A stretch of DNA of 64,000 nt from Nesterenkonia alkaliphila. Its GTDB lineage: Bacteria > Actinomycetota > Actinomycetes > Actinomycetales > Micrococcaceae. The position numbers and the translations under genes are program-made. The stretch's first letter is position 1, and each line of letters opens with the position of its first letter. Below the pieces are notes generated by a model that was not told the DNA's origin, did not search any database, and worked only from the letters and a program-made list of their open reading frames with translations. The DNA lies in the NCBI RefSeq assembly GCF_009758175.1, contig NZ_WRPM01000005.1:1-64000 (forward strand). The letters run 5' to 3'. Shown one piece after another: positions 1 through 7,943 of this stretch.

Positions 1-120
1 TGAGCCGCCACATCCCTTAGGAGTCAGACCAACCGGTCCACACCATCAATAGTGAAGAGCCCAATTGAGGGCCACACTTCCCACATTGAATCGTGCTGAG
101 GTGCAGCGCTCCGACCGTCC

Positions 121-1275
121 CTACTTTCCCAGTCGAGCCATATAGTCTTCAACCTCATCGGGGTTATTTACTTCGGAAATTACCTCTCGCGTATGCTGAC
201 CGAGGGTAGGCGCGGGGCGATAGATCTTTCCCGGTGCAGTTTGAAGTCGAGGGACAATATTGTGCATAACGTTCTCCCCCTCGCCGACAAGGATCTCTCG
301 ACTTTCGAAGTACTCCGAGGAGGCTAGCTCACCGATATTAGAAACAGGACCAACTGTGACACCTTCATTCATGAGGTGGTTCAAGGCCTCTTCGCGTTCG
401 TGTTCGGAAAAGTACTGAGAGATATAGTCATCCAACTCCTCGACGTTCTTCACACGGTCACTATTAGTTGCGAACCTCGGATCTTCGATGAGGGAATCTT
501 GGCCAATGGCCCTGAAGAGCCGCTCTGTCATCGCCTGAGTTGAGCCGGACAGTGCAACCCATTTTCCGTCCTTACATTGGTATACATTGCGCGGAGCTGT
601 GGAGTTGAGGCGGCTTCCCAGGCGCCTCGGAGCCTCCCCCGTCAAAGCGTAGTCAGCTGCTTGAGGGCCCATGATGGCAAAAAGTGGCTCGAAAAGCGAT
701 AGGTCAATGACTTCGCCATGATCTGCTGACCGTCCATATAGCGCGGCTGCCACTGCGAAGGCTCCAAAGGTGCCTGCCACCATATCTGCGAATGCGCCGG
801 GAGGAAGTTGGGGCGGCCCATCAGGGTCTCCGGTGCGATCCGCCATACCTGACGCAGCTTCGATCAGCGTTCCGAATCCAGGCATAGTGGCGCGCGAACC
901 AGTGCGACCCCACCCAGAGATATGAACAATGATGAGCGAAGGATTAATTTCTCGCAACACACTGTCCGAAAGTCCGAATTTATCCATATCTCCAGGTTTG
1001 AAACTGTCGATAATGACGTCTGCGACTGTGACCAGCTTCTTAAGGGTATCTAAGTGTCTATCATCCTTTAAATTCACCTCGATGCTTCGCTTGTTGCGTG
1101 CGTATGTCTTCCAGTAGGTCTCTACTCCCAGGGTTCTCCAATTCCGCAGGGTGTCTCCACTTCCTTGGGCCTCAGCCTTAATCACGTCGGCTCCAAAATC
1201 AGCAAGAAGGAGACTCAGCTGATTTCCTGCAACGAGGCGGGAAAGGTCAAGAACCCGAACGCCTTCCAAGATCAT
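121..1275 (-). CDS. CaiB/BaiF family CoA-transferase
   Basis: 384-residue class III CoA-transferase, a family that moves CoA from an acyl-CoA donor to a free carboxylate. The N-terminal block LEGVRVLDLSRLVAG and LLADFGADVIKAE are family hallmarks. Asp164, in ADMVAGTFGA, lies where the catalytic aspartate is expected. Length is usual for the family. The ATG is preceded by GGGGAA at 3 nt spacing. It is the last gene of a minus-strand run gntR, citE-like, caiB-like. With the adjacent lyase and carrier it probably activates an imported dicarboxylate (inference; the substrate could be malate, citramalate, itaconate or similar). Third codon positions are less GC-rich than in genes from 4742 onward. 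Confidence 0.9.
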   Translation of the reverse strand: MILEGVRVLDLSRLVAGNQLSLLLADFGADVIKAEAQGSGDTLRNWRTLGVETYWKTYARNKRSIEVNLKDDRHLDTLKKLVTVADVIIDSFKPGDMDKFGLSDSVLREINPSLIIVHISGWGRTGSRATMPGFGTLIEAASGMADRTGDPDGPPQLPPGAFADMVAGTFGAFAVAAALYGRSADHGEVIDLSLFEPLFAIMGPQAADYALTGEAPRRLGSRLNSTAPRNVYQCKDGKWVALSGSTQAMTERLFRAIGQDSLIEDPRFATNSDRVKNVEELDDYISQYFSEHEREEALNHLMNEGVTVGPVSNIGELASSEYFESREILVGEGENVMHNIVPRLQTAPGKIYRPAPTLGQHTREVISEVNNPDEVEDYMARLGK

Positions 1276-1294
1276 GTATTCCCCAATCTGTAGT

Positions 1295-1321
1295 CTAAGA
1301 ACGGCGACGCCGCGTTCTTAG
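1295..1321. repeat. Inverted repeat between citE-like and CoA-transferase genes
   Basis: CTAAGAACG (1295-1303) and its exact complement CGTTCTTAG (1313-1321) can form a 9-bp stem with a 9-nt loop in the 76-nt gap between the two genes. No T-run follows in either direction. It may be an RNA processing or attenuation hairpin within the operon; the function is not known. Confidence 0.5.
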
Positions 1322-1351
1322 GTATGTCGTAGTTGGACTTAAATATTGGAC

Positions 1352-2215
1352 TCACCGAGCGTGAAAAGCGTCATATGAGGCGATATGTTTTTTAGCCCTT
1401 TGATAGACCGGGTAGTCTATAAAACTACCATCTATAAGTCGAATAGAAGCAACGCCCTCTGCTTCGGCTTTCTCGAAGGCGTCGATCAGGGTGCAAAGGC
1501 GGGAGTACTCTTGATCTGTGGGGAGGAATGCCCGCCTCACAGTCGCCACTTGGTCAGGATGTATGCAGAGTTTGCCCTTCATGCCGTTCCGGACGATGGC
1601 TGGCATCCTCTGCGCAAGACCCTCTCGATCACGGACATTCATATGGGGTGTGTCGAGCGGACCATTGAGGCCGGCAGCGCGAGAGGCAATCACCAGTTTC
1701 TGCCGGGGGTAGTCGAATTCCACGGCACCAGGTGTTGGCTCGATCTCCCATTCGTTGGACAAGTCTGCTGCGCCGAGAGCTAGCCTTCTGACGGTGGGGT
1801 GTTCGGCGATTTCAGCAGCATTGATGAGACCTCGACTCGACTCAATGAGGGCGAGTATCGGGAGTTTATCGGGAGGGGTCCCGAGCTTATCATCCAGACT
1901 TTGAAGGCAATCGGGACCCTGAACTTCTGGCAGGACTACGAAGTCTAGAAGATCCTGCAACTCAGCGGCGAGCTCTGCATCGGCCGGAAAGTGCTCTGCA
2001 GCAACACTGTTGATGCGAAGACCTACAGGTACCGCGCCGGTGTGAATACTAGGTAGCTGCTGCCGGAGTAGGTTCCGAGCTGTCGCTTTCTCGGATTTGG
2101 CAACAGCATCCTCAAGGTCAATGATGATGGCATCGGCGCCGCTCACGCATGCTTTGCTTATGCGATCTGGGCGGGTAGCTGGCACAAACAGGGGGGCAGT
2201 GAGTTGGTCAAGCAT
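1352..2215 (-). CDS. HpcH/HpaI aldolase / CitE-like (acyl-CoA) lyase
   Basis: 287-residue TIM-barrel lyase of the CitE/HpcH family. Visible motifs are LFVPATRPDRI near the N-terminus, ADAIIIDLEDAV (metal/CoA region), ALIESSRGL with the metal-binding glutamate, and LALGAADLSNEW. Relatives cleave citryl-CoA, malyl-CoA or citramalyl-CoA into acetyl-CoA plus an oxo-acid, or cleave hydroxy-acids directly. There are no citD/citF genes, so this is not the citrate lyase complex. The partner CoA-transferase instead suggests a free CoA-thioester substrate (inference). The ATG has a strong ribosome site, AAAGGAGAA, 3 nt upstream. It lies 30 nt downstream of the GntR regulator in the same operon and has the same low GC3. 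Confidence 0.85.
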   Translation of the reverse strand: MLDQLTAPLFVPATRPDRISKACVSGADAIIIDLEDAVAKSEKATARNLLRQQLPSIHTGAVPVGLRINSVAAEHFPADAELAAELQDLLDFVVLPEVQGPDCLQSLDDKLGTPPDKLPILALIESSRGLINAAEIAEHPTVRRLALGAADLSNEWEIEPTPGAVEFDYPRQKLVIASRAAGLNGPLDTPHMNVRDREGLAQRMPAIVRNGMKGKLCIHPDQVATVRRAFLPTDQEYSRLCTLIDAFEKAEAEGVASIRLIDGSFIDYPVYQRAKKHIASYDAFHAR

Positions 2216-2245
2216 TAGTTCTCCTTTGGGGCTGCAGCGGGCTCA

Positions 2246-2980
2246 CTAAGCAAGCGGGTTGGTCTCTGGTAAACCGGCCCCGCTCGGGAGGTCTTCCGGT
2301 TGCGGGGTTTCTGTGCTCGGAGCGCGGCCTGCATCGTCACTCGCTTTTCGGGCGTTAAGCACATCGTCCCGCGCACCGAGGATATGGTCGCTCATACGTT
2401 TCTGCGCTGATTCCGGATTATGCGTGATGATCGCCTCCAGGATCATTGAGTGCTCCTGAATCGATGCATTTGCTCCGCTCGGAAGTAGTAGTACGCGGTA
2501 TGGAGGGATCCCGGTCCAGAGTTGGTTGGCGATCGAGTAGAGTCTGGCGCTCTCTGCCGCCTCCCAAACTGCTCGATGAAAGATCTCGTTGGCACGTACC
2601 AGAGCGGAAGCGTCCGTCGAGTTCATGAGTTGCTCACCGATTAGATGCGCGTCCTGCAGTTCTTGTGGATCCTTCAGATTTTCGGCTGCACGGCGGGCCA
2701 GTGCGCCCTCGACGAGCGCTCGGACCTCATAGTGATCCTTCAGGTCTCCGTCCGACACTCCTGCCACGACTGCTCTACGGTTCGGCTTCATTACCAAGAA
2801 TCCATCTCGCTCAAGCAGCTGTAGTGCTTCGCGAACAGGGATTCGGGAGATGCCGTGCTGTTTCGCTAGTGCTTCCTGGCGAATCTCTGTGCCTGGTGGG
2901 AGTTCGCCGTCAAGGATTGCCTTGCGCAAGATCTCCGCGAGGCGCTCCCCTATTGGTCGGTTCCTCAACTGCATGTGCAT
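2246..2980 (-). CDS. GntR family regulator with FCD domain
   Basis: 244 residues. The winged helix (about residues 8-72) includes IRQEALAKQHGISRIPVREA, the GntR recognition helix. A C-terminal FCD domain follows, with DHYEVRALVEGALARR, FHRAVWEAAES and the late histidines EHSM and SDHI that form the metal/carboxylate site in this subfamily. FCD regulators usually sense carboxylic acids and repress an adjacent catabolic operon. It heads the citE-like/CoA-transferase operon and is divergent from the 2-hydroxycarboxylate carrier at 3126, so it probably controls both (inference). The start ATG at 2980 has GGAGG 5 nt upstream; the ATG at 2974 is an alternative. The proline-rich tail after about residue 215 is unlike the family core. 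Confidence 0.9.
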   Translation of the reverse strand: MHMQLRNRPIGERLAEILRKAILDGELPPGTEIRQEALAKQHGISRIPVREALQLLERDGFLVMKPNRRAVVAGVSDGDLKDHYEVRALVEGALARRAAENLKDPQELQDAHLIGEQLMNSTDASALVRANEIFHRAVWEAAESARLYSIANQLWTGIPPYRVLLLPSGANASIQEHSMILEAIITHNPESAQKRMSDHILGARDDVLNARKASDDAGRAPSTETPQPEDLPSGAGLPETNPLA

Positions 2981-2999
2981 GACTTCCTCCCCCTTCTGT

Positions 3000-3015
3000 C
3001 TACTGTATACCGTAT
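3000..3015. promoter_or_regulatory. Probable GntR/FCD operator
   Basis: The 145-bp divergent gap between gntR and the carrier contains the palindrome GTATAC at 3005-3010 within CTGTATACCG. FCD-type GntR proteins commonly bind GTNNAC-centred palindromes. The placement and match make it a likely autoregulatory operator; not tested. Confidence 0.5.
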
Positions 3016-3125
3016 GCTACGTTAAGTGTGCTGCAGGTCACAATTCGGCGCTAGTGGCGTCTGGTGAGAACTGAAGTAGCAGGTCAGGGTTCCCTCAGGG
3101 GATAACGCGAGGAAGGAGAGGCATT

Positions 3126-4478
3126 ATGTCTCAGCAGGAGAATCGTCCGGAGCAGAGTGGCAGATCTGACACGGCGCTACGTGAGGATGAAGTGCCCTCG
3201 CGCATTCTCGGGATGAGACTCCCGTGGTTTTTACTGTTACTCGCTGCCATCGTTGCGGCTTCGCTATTGGACGCCATGCCGAATGAGATCATCTCAGGCT
3301 TCACTGTTGTTATGGTGCTCGGGGCTCTGTTGTGGTGGATGGGGGAGCGAGTTCCTGTAATTAAGAAGTATGGGCTCCCCACGGTCCTGTGCATCATCGT
3401 GCCATCGGTGCTCATTTACTTTGGTCTGATGCCGCAGTCGATGGAAGATGTAATTCAGACATTTACTTCGGAGTCTGGATTTATAAATTTTTACATTGCT
3501 GCTCTGATTTCTGGGAGCATACTGGGAATGCCTCGCCAGATACTTATCAAGGCAGGGGTTAGATACGCAGTACCACTGGTGGGTACGGTTATTGTCGTGT
3601 TCCTGGTGATTGGGGGTCTAGCAACGCTGATTGGGTTTGGTCTGCGAGATGGCATACTCCTCCTAGCTGGACCGATATTGGGGGGTGGTATCGGCGCGGG
3701 CGCAGTGCCGATGTCAGAGATGTATGCTCAGCAGCTCGGCGGTGAAGCTGGTGACTACCTTTCCCAGATAGTTCCGGCGATTGTTGTGGCGAACGTGCTT
3801 GCGATTGTCGTGGCAGGTATCTACAACGGCATGGCCCAGAGTGGGAAGACGTGGTTCGTCGGCTTCAACGGCAATGGAAACCTGATCAAGGTCGAAGGCG
3901 ACCCCAAGGACTTTGAGCTGCGTGGGCGAGAGAGTTCGGGGACTTTTCGTATGTTGTCAGTTGGCTTGGTGATATCTGGGGTATTGTTTATTCTCGGCGC
4001 CATAATAGCTTCGTTTACGCCTGCTATTCACTCCTATGCCTGGACTATTTTATTGGCAGCGTTCATCAAAATCTTTGGACTTCTCCCTCAAGCGTTCGAA
4101 GAAGCTGTGGTCCGCTGGTACAGTTTCGTCGCCAGTACACTCACTGCTGCCTTGTTGGTTGGAGTTGGCGTAGCGTACCTGGATATCGCTGAACTGTTGG
4201 TGCTGTTCGGTGACGTGACGTATTTGATTCTGGTGGTTGTGACGGTTGTAGTTGCAGCCGTGGCTTCAGGATTCTTGGGTCGTCTGGTGAAGATGTACTA
4301 CCTGGAGTCCTCTGTTTCCATTGGGCTGGGAATGACTGATATGGGTGGCACCGGGGACGTGGCTGTTCTCAGTGCCGCAAATCGACTAGAGCTTATGCCA
4401 TTCCTGCAGATATCCAGTCGGCTGGGTGGCGCGTTCATGCTTTTGGTCATGTCGTTCCTTCTGCCATTCCTGGGCTGA
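3126..4478 (+). CDS. 2-hydroxycarboxylate transporter (2HCT/CitS family)
   Basis: 450-residue polytopic membrane carrier. The two GGXG re-entrant loop signatures of the 2HCT family are visible as GGGIGAGAVPMSE and MGGTGDVAVL. The conserved QISSRLGGA near the C-terminus carries the arginine that binds the substrate carboxylate in CitS/CitP. Members import citrate, malate, lactate or related 2-hydroxycarboxylates with Na+ or H+, or by exchange. The ATG follows GGAAGGAGAGG. It is divergent from gntR and encodes the likely import step of the pathway formed with the lyase and CoA-transferase. Codon use is AT-richer than downstream genes, supporting acquisition as a unit. Confidence 0.9.
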   Translation: MSQQENRPEQSGRSDTALREDEVPSRILGMRLPWFLLLLAAIVAASLLDAMPNEIISGFTVVMVLGALLWWMGERVPVIKKYGLPTVLCIIVPSVLIYFGLMPQSMEDVIQTFTSESGFINFYIAALISGSILGMPRQILIKAGVRYAVPLVGTVIVVFLVIGGLATLIGFGLRDGILLLAGPILGGGIGAGAVPMSEMYAQQLGGEAGDYLSQIVPAIVVANVLAIVVAGIYNGMAQSGKTWFVGFNGNGNLIKVEGDPKDFELRGRESSGTFRMLSVGLVISGVLFILGAIIASFTPAIHSYAWTILLAAFIKIFGLLPQAFEEAVVRWYSFVASTLTAALLVGVGVAYLDIAELLVLFGDVTYLILVVVTVVVAAVASGFLGRLVKMYYLESSVSIGLGMTDMGGTGDVAVLSAANRLELMPFLQISSRLGGAFMLLVMSFLLPFLG

Positions 4479-4741
4479 TTGGGTTGGCTCGTCCCGGTCG
4501 CGAACGCGAGGCTCCCGATATACTTCAGCTTGAGGAGGAAGGCGTCAGAGCGGCAAGTCGCTCTAGCGATGTAGATGAGGTAAAGTGACTAGCTGTGCCC
4601 AGGCGAGGGGGCGGCGTCGTCATCTGACACCAGCCCCGTGATCGACAAGGCGAGCTTCTCACACGGCTGTATCTGGTGCCGTAGTGATCTTCTCTCCTTC
4701 TGATCAGCCTGGCGAAGACAATCCGCTGAAGAAGGAAAATT
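4479..4741 (+). other. 263-bp gap at a composition boundary
   Basis: Between the carrier gene and rplY. It contains an inverted repeat, AGAGCG (4547-4552) with CGCTCT (4559-4564), and a strong ribosome site GAAGGAAA just before rplY. Codon composition switches here from low GC3 to the high-GC3 style of the rest of the window, so this is the probable edge of the acquired block. No gene is supported in it. Confidence 0.5.
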
Positions 4742-5380
4742 ATGGCTGACAAGATTCAGATCTCCGCTGAGACTCGCACCGAGTTCGGCAAGGGCTCCGC
4801 CCGCCGCGCTCGCCGCGAGGACAAGATCCCCGCCGTCATCTACGGCCACGGCGACGACCCGCGCCACGTGCTGCTGCCCGGGCACGAGACCGCTCTGGCC
4901 GTGCGCAACCCCAACGCCCTGATCACCCTGGACATTGAGGGTGACGAGCAGATGGTGGTGCCTAAGGACATTCAGCGCGACCCCATCAAGCCCTGGATCG
5001 TGCACCTGGACCTGCTGGCCGTGCGCAAGGGTGAGAAGATCGTCGTCGATGTGCCCGTGGAGGTTATCGGTGAGCCCGCCGATGGTTACGAGTACATGCT
5101 CGACCAGCCCAGCGTCCCGGTGGAGGCCGATGCACTGAGCCTGCCCGACTCCGTCAGCATCGACATCACCGGCCGCAACGAGAACGCGCTGCCCGATGCG
5201 CTGATCCTGCCCGAGGGCACCGAGCTTGCCCTGGGCGACCTCGAGTCCCCGGTGGTTTCCATCTATGAGCCGCAGGAGCAGCCGCTGGAGGATGAGGACG
5301 CCGAGGCAGCCGAGGGTGGCAGCCCTGAGGCTGAGGGCGAGCAGTCCGGCGACTCCGAGGGCGACTCGGACGCAGAGTGA
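4742..5380 (+). CDS. rplY: 50S ribosomal protein L25/general stress protein Ctc
   Basis: 212 residues. The N-terminal L25 domain (about 1-90) starts ADKIQISAETRTEFGKGSAR and binds 5S rRNA in the large ribosomal subunit. The longer Ctc-type beta domain (about 95-180) includes VDVPVEVIGEP and PVEADALSLPDSV. A strongly acidic Glu/Asp tail (about 182-212) is usual in actinobacterial versions. The ATG is preceded by GAAGGAAA. It is followed 23 nt later by pth, the common rplY-pth order. Confidence 0.97.
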   Translation: MADKIQISAETRTEFGKGSARRARREDKIPAVIYGHGDDPRHVLLPGHETALAVRNPNALITLDIEGDEQMVVPKDIQRDPIKPWIVHLDLLAVRKGEKIVVDVPVEVIGEPADGYEYMLDQPSVPVEADALSLPDSVSIDITGRNENALPDALILPEGTELALGDLESPVVSIYEPQEQPLEDEDAEAAEGGSPEAEGEQSGDSEGDSDAE

Positions 5381-5391
5381 TCTCTGCTGGG

Positions 5392-5397
5392 TAGGCT
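5392..5397 (+). promoter_or_regulatory. Leaderless -10 box for pth
   Basis: TAGGCT ends 6 nt before the pth ATG, leaving no room for a ribosome site, so pth can be transcribed as a leaderless message separately from rplY. Confidence 0.55.
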
Positions 5398-5403
5398 AGG
5401 CCT

Positions 5404-5982
5404 ATGGCAGACAATGCATGGCTGATAGCGGGTCTCGGCAATCCCGGGGCCCGCTATCAGCACACCCGGCACAATATCGGCCAGATGGTGCTTGACGAGC
5501 TGCTGGACCGGATGGGTGCCAGCTACCAGCGCACCAAGGTCGGCGCCAAGGCAGTCGGCGCGCAGCTGGGCCAGGGCGGGCCCAAAGCGGTCTTTGCGAT
5601 CTCCGAGGGCTACATGAACACCTCAGGAGAGCCCTTCCGCAAGGTCATGGACTACTTCTCCGTGCCGCCGGAGCAGCTGCTGGTGGTCCACGACGAGCTG
5701 GATATCGACTTCGGCCGGCTCAAGCTCAAGCGCGGCGGCTCCGAGGGTGGGCACAACGGGCTGAAGTCGATCACCCAGCACCTGGGCGGGGACCGCAACT
5801 ACATCCGGGTGCGGCTGGGCATCGGTCGCCCGCCCGGGCAGATGTCCAGCGCGGACTACGTGCTGCAGAAGTTCTCGGCCGCGGAGCAGAAGGAACTCCC
5901 GGAGTTCATCAGCAGAGCAGCCGACGCCGTGGAATCAGTCCTCCAGGAGGACCTCACCACTGCGCAGAATCGTTTCCACTGA
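5404..5982 (+). CDS. pth: Peptidyl-tRNA hydrolase
   Basis: 192 residues, the normal length. Pth releases tRNA from prematurely dropped peptidyl-tRNA in the cytoplasm. GLGNPGARYQHTRHNIG holds the conserved Asn and catalytic His. GYMNTSGE and VHDELDIDFG carry the conserved Asn and Asp, and GSEGGHNGLKSI is the tRNA-contact loop. It lies directly downstream of rplY and has no Shine-Dalgarno sequence; a TAGGCT box at 6 nt suggests a leaderless transcript. Confidence 0.97.
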   Translation: MADNAWLIAGLGNPGARYQHTRHNIGQMVLDELLDRMGASYQRTKVGAKAVGAQLGQGGPKAVFAISEGYMNTSGEPFRKVMDYFSVPPEQLLVVHDELDIDFGRLKLKRGGSEGGHNGLKSITQHLGGDRNYIRVRLGIGRPPGQMSSADYVLQKFSAAEQKELPEFISRAADAVESVLQEDLTTAQNRFH

Positions 5983-6008
5983 ACGCCCATCGGTGAAAAT
6001 CAGGAGGT

Positions 6009-6050
6009 TATCGGAAAATCAGGCCTCCATGGAGTGCTGAAATTCCGATA
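6009..6050. terminator. Long imperfect hairpin between convergent pth and DUF2505 genes
   Basis: Two 20-nt arms (6009-6028 and 6031-6050) are complementary at 16 of 20 positions with a 2-nt gap at the tip; the outer 8 bp (TATCGGAA/TTCCGATA) are perfect. Position between converging genes suggests a bidirectional terminator, although no T-run is present. The left arm also carries a direct repeat of AAAATCAGG with 5995-6003. Confidence 0.5.
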
Positions 6051-6089
6051 GGTCCCTGATAAACCAGCGGAGCCGGTCTGGGCCGCGGG

Positions 6090-6593
6090 TCAGCCCCGGC
6101 TCTCGATAAACTTGCTGACCTCTTTGGCCTGCAGCTCCACAAACTTGGCGATATAAGGCTCAGCCTGGGTCTTGAGCTTCTTGCCGATCAGTGGGACCTT
6201 CACATCCACATCACCGCGCACCGTGGAGAGCGTCTCAGTCTCCCCGCGGGCATGCAGGTTCTGCGAGGCCACGGCCTTCACCGGCGCTCCGGAGATGGTC
6301 ACATCAGTATCAGAGCGGCGGGATCCGGATGAGTCAGGGGCGCTCCAGGTGTCGGTGATGTTCACCGTCACATTGCCCTTGAACACTTTCTGGGCCAGGG
6401 AGGGCAGCTTATCGGCGGGCATCTGCTGCACCGAGCTGATGACGAACCCGCCGTCAGCAGACCTGGTCACCTCAAAGCTCTTCAGCTCGGAGCCGACCTT
6501 GCCGGCGAGGTGGTTGTGGAAAGCCTCACTGGAGTAGGCCTCCACGATCTTCTCCACAGAGTGCGGAATCACTTTCTCAGCTTCAATGGCCAT
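6090..6593 (-). CDS. DUF2505 domain protein
   Basis: 167 residues with the layout of the actinobacterial DUF2505 family: an N-terminal block KVIPHSVEKIVEAYSSEAFHNHL and a C-terminal VPLIGKKLKTQAEPYIAKFVELQAKEV, resembling a lipid- or ligand-binding START/SRPBCC-like fold. No enzymatic motif or signal peptide is visible. GAGGAGCC precedes the ATG. Its biochemical role is unknown. It converges with pth. Confidence 0.8.
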   Translation of the reverse strand: MAIEAEKVIPHSVEKIVEAYSSEAFHNHLAGKVGSELKSFEVTRSADGGFVISSVQQMPADKLPSLAQKVFKGNVTVNITDTWSAPDSSGSRRSDTDVTISGAPVKAVASQNLHARGETETLSTVRGDVDVKVPLIGKKLKTQAEPYIAKFVELQAKEVSKFIESRG

Positions 6594-6605
6594 AGTGGCT
6601 CCTCA

Positions 6606-6634
6606 TAGGTAGGGCAGGTCTTAGGTAGGGCAGG
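6606..6634. repeat. 13-bp direct repeat in DUF2505 promoter region
   Basis: TAGGTAGGGCAGG occurs at 6606-6618 and again at 6622-6634 (16-bp period). Read on the minus strand, each copy carries TACCTA, so the duplication may double a promoter element or operator just upstream of the DUF2505 gene. Confidence 0.55.
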
Positions 6635-6727
6635 CATATACGGTCCCTCAGGTCCACCGCATATCCTACCGCCCGCTGGGCCCGCATAAGTGGGGGACAG
6701 CCCTTCTGCATGGCGCTGACCTGCGGG

Positions 6728-6733
6728 TATCAT
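6728..6733 (+). promoter_or_regulatory. Leaderless -10 box for antiporter
   Basis: TATCAT lies 7 nt before GTG 6741 and 4 nt before ATG 6738. The 7-nt fit favours GTG 6741 as the real first codon. Confidence 0.45.
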
Positions 6734-6737
6734 AAGC

Positions 6738-7943
6738 ATGGTGACGGTCTCAAGCCTTATTCTGCTGATCAGCGGCCTTGTCCTTCTTGTGATGGGCGGC
6801 GAGGCGCTGGTCCGCGGGGCCGCCTCCCTGGGCAAGACCATAGGTATGTCCTCGCTAATCATCGGGCTGACCGTCGTGGCTTTCGCCACCTCCGCTCCTG
6901 AGCTTGCCGTCAGCGTGGGAGCAGCCTTCACCGGCTCCCCGGGACTGGCTGTGGGCAATGTGGTGGGTTCCAATATCGCCAATATCCTCTTCGTGATGGG
7001 CCTGACCGCGATCTTCGGCGCCCTGCTGGTCAAAGTGCAGCTGATCAAAGCCGATATCCCGATCATGATCGGCTTCTCCGTACTGGCCCTGGCCCTGGCC
7101 GCAGACGGTGGGTTCTCGCTGCTGGACGGCATCATCCTCTTCGGCCTGCTGCTGGCCTATCTCGTGGGCACCATTTGGTTCGCACGCCGGCAGACCAGGC
7201 GCGGTATTGATCCGCAGCTGGCAGTGGAGGAGGTGCTCAGTGAGGGCGCAGGCAGGCTCACCGCCAAGCTGCGGGCCACCAAGCTGCGCTCCACCACCGT
7301 GGACCTCGCCCTAGTGGGCCTGGGCGTGGCCATGCTGGTGCTCGGCGCTCAGTTCCTGGTCAGCTCCGCCACTTCCATCGCCTCGGCACTGGGCGTCAGC
7401 GACCTGATCATCGGGCTGACCATCGTGGCCATCGGCACCTCGCTGCCGGAGCTGGCCACCTCCGTCATCGCAGCCGTGCGCGGTGAGCGCGATATGGCAG
7501 TGGGCAACTTGGTGGGCTCAAACATCTTCAACATCGGAGCAGTGATCGGGCTGACCAGCATGATCGCCCCGGATGGAGTGGCGGTGGAGACCGCGGCGAT
7601 CAACTTCGACCTGCCGGTGATGATCGCAGTGGCCCTGGTGCTGCTGCCGCTGGCCTTCACCGGTCAGGCCATCGTCCGCTGGGAGGGCTTCCTGATGACT
7701 GCCATGTACGTGGCCTATGTGATCTACCTGGTGCTGGCAGCAGCGGAGCACCAGGTGCTGCGCCCGTTCAGCGCAGCCATGCTCGGCTTCGTGCTGCCCA
7801 TCACTGCCCTCTGGATTGCCGCGGTGGCCGGCTACGAGCTGGGCCGGAGACGAGCCAAAAAGACACAGCGGGAGACCAGGAACGACGACGCCGCCCCACC
7901 TCCTGAACTCGCAGGGCCCGCCCCCGAGACCAGAGTCACCTAG
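6738..7943 (+). CDS. Calcium/sodium antiporter (CaCA, YrbG-like)
   Basis: 401 residues, about ten membrane segments. It has the two inverted CaCA alpha-repeats: first FATSAPELAVSV and VVGSNIANILFVMGLT (about residues 50-95), second IGTSLPELATSV and LVGSNIFNIGAVIGLT (about 235-275). The acidic residue in each PEL motif binds the ion. Family members exchange Ca2+ for Na+ or H+ at the inner membrane. The hydrophilic C-terminal tail (after 370) is basic then proline-rich. GTG 6741 is an equally good start. It converges with the EamA gene, overlapping it by 4 nt. Confidence 0.92.
   Translation: MVTVSSLILLISGLVLLVMGGEALVRGAASLGKTIGMSSLIIGLTVVAFATSAPELAVSVGAAFTGSPGLAVGNVVGSNIANILFVMGLTAIFGALLVKVQLIKADIPIMIGFSVLALALAADGGFSLLDGIILFGLLLAYLVGTIWFARRQTRRGIDPQLAVEEVLSEGAGRLTAKLRATKLRSTTVDLALVGLGVAMLVLGAQFLVSSATSIASALGVSDLIIGLTIVAIGTSLPELATSVIAAVRGERDMAVGNLVGSNIFNIGAVIGLTSMIAPDGVAVETAAINFDLPVMIAVALVLLPLAFTGQAIVRWEGFLMTAMYVAYVIYLVLAAAEHQVLRPFSAAMLGFVLPITALWIAAVAGYELGRRRAKKTQRETRNDDAAPPPELAGPAPETRVT

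Noticed and set aside
1-120. Possible gene end at the left edge
   Set aside because: No frame with coding character; it is the region downstream of the CoA-transferase gene with nothing I can support.
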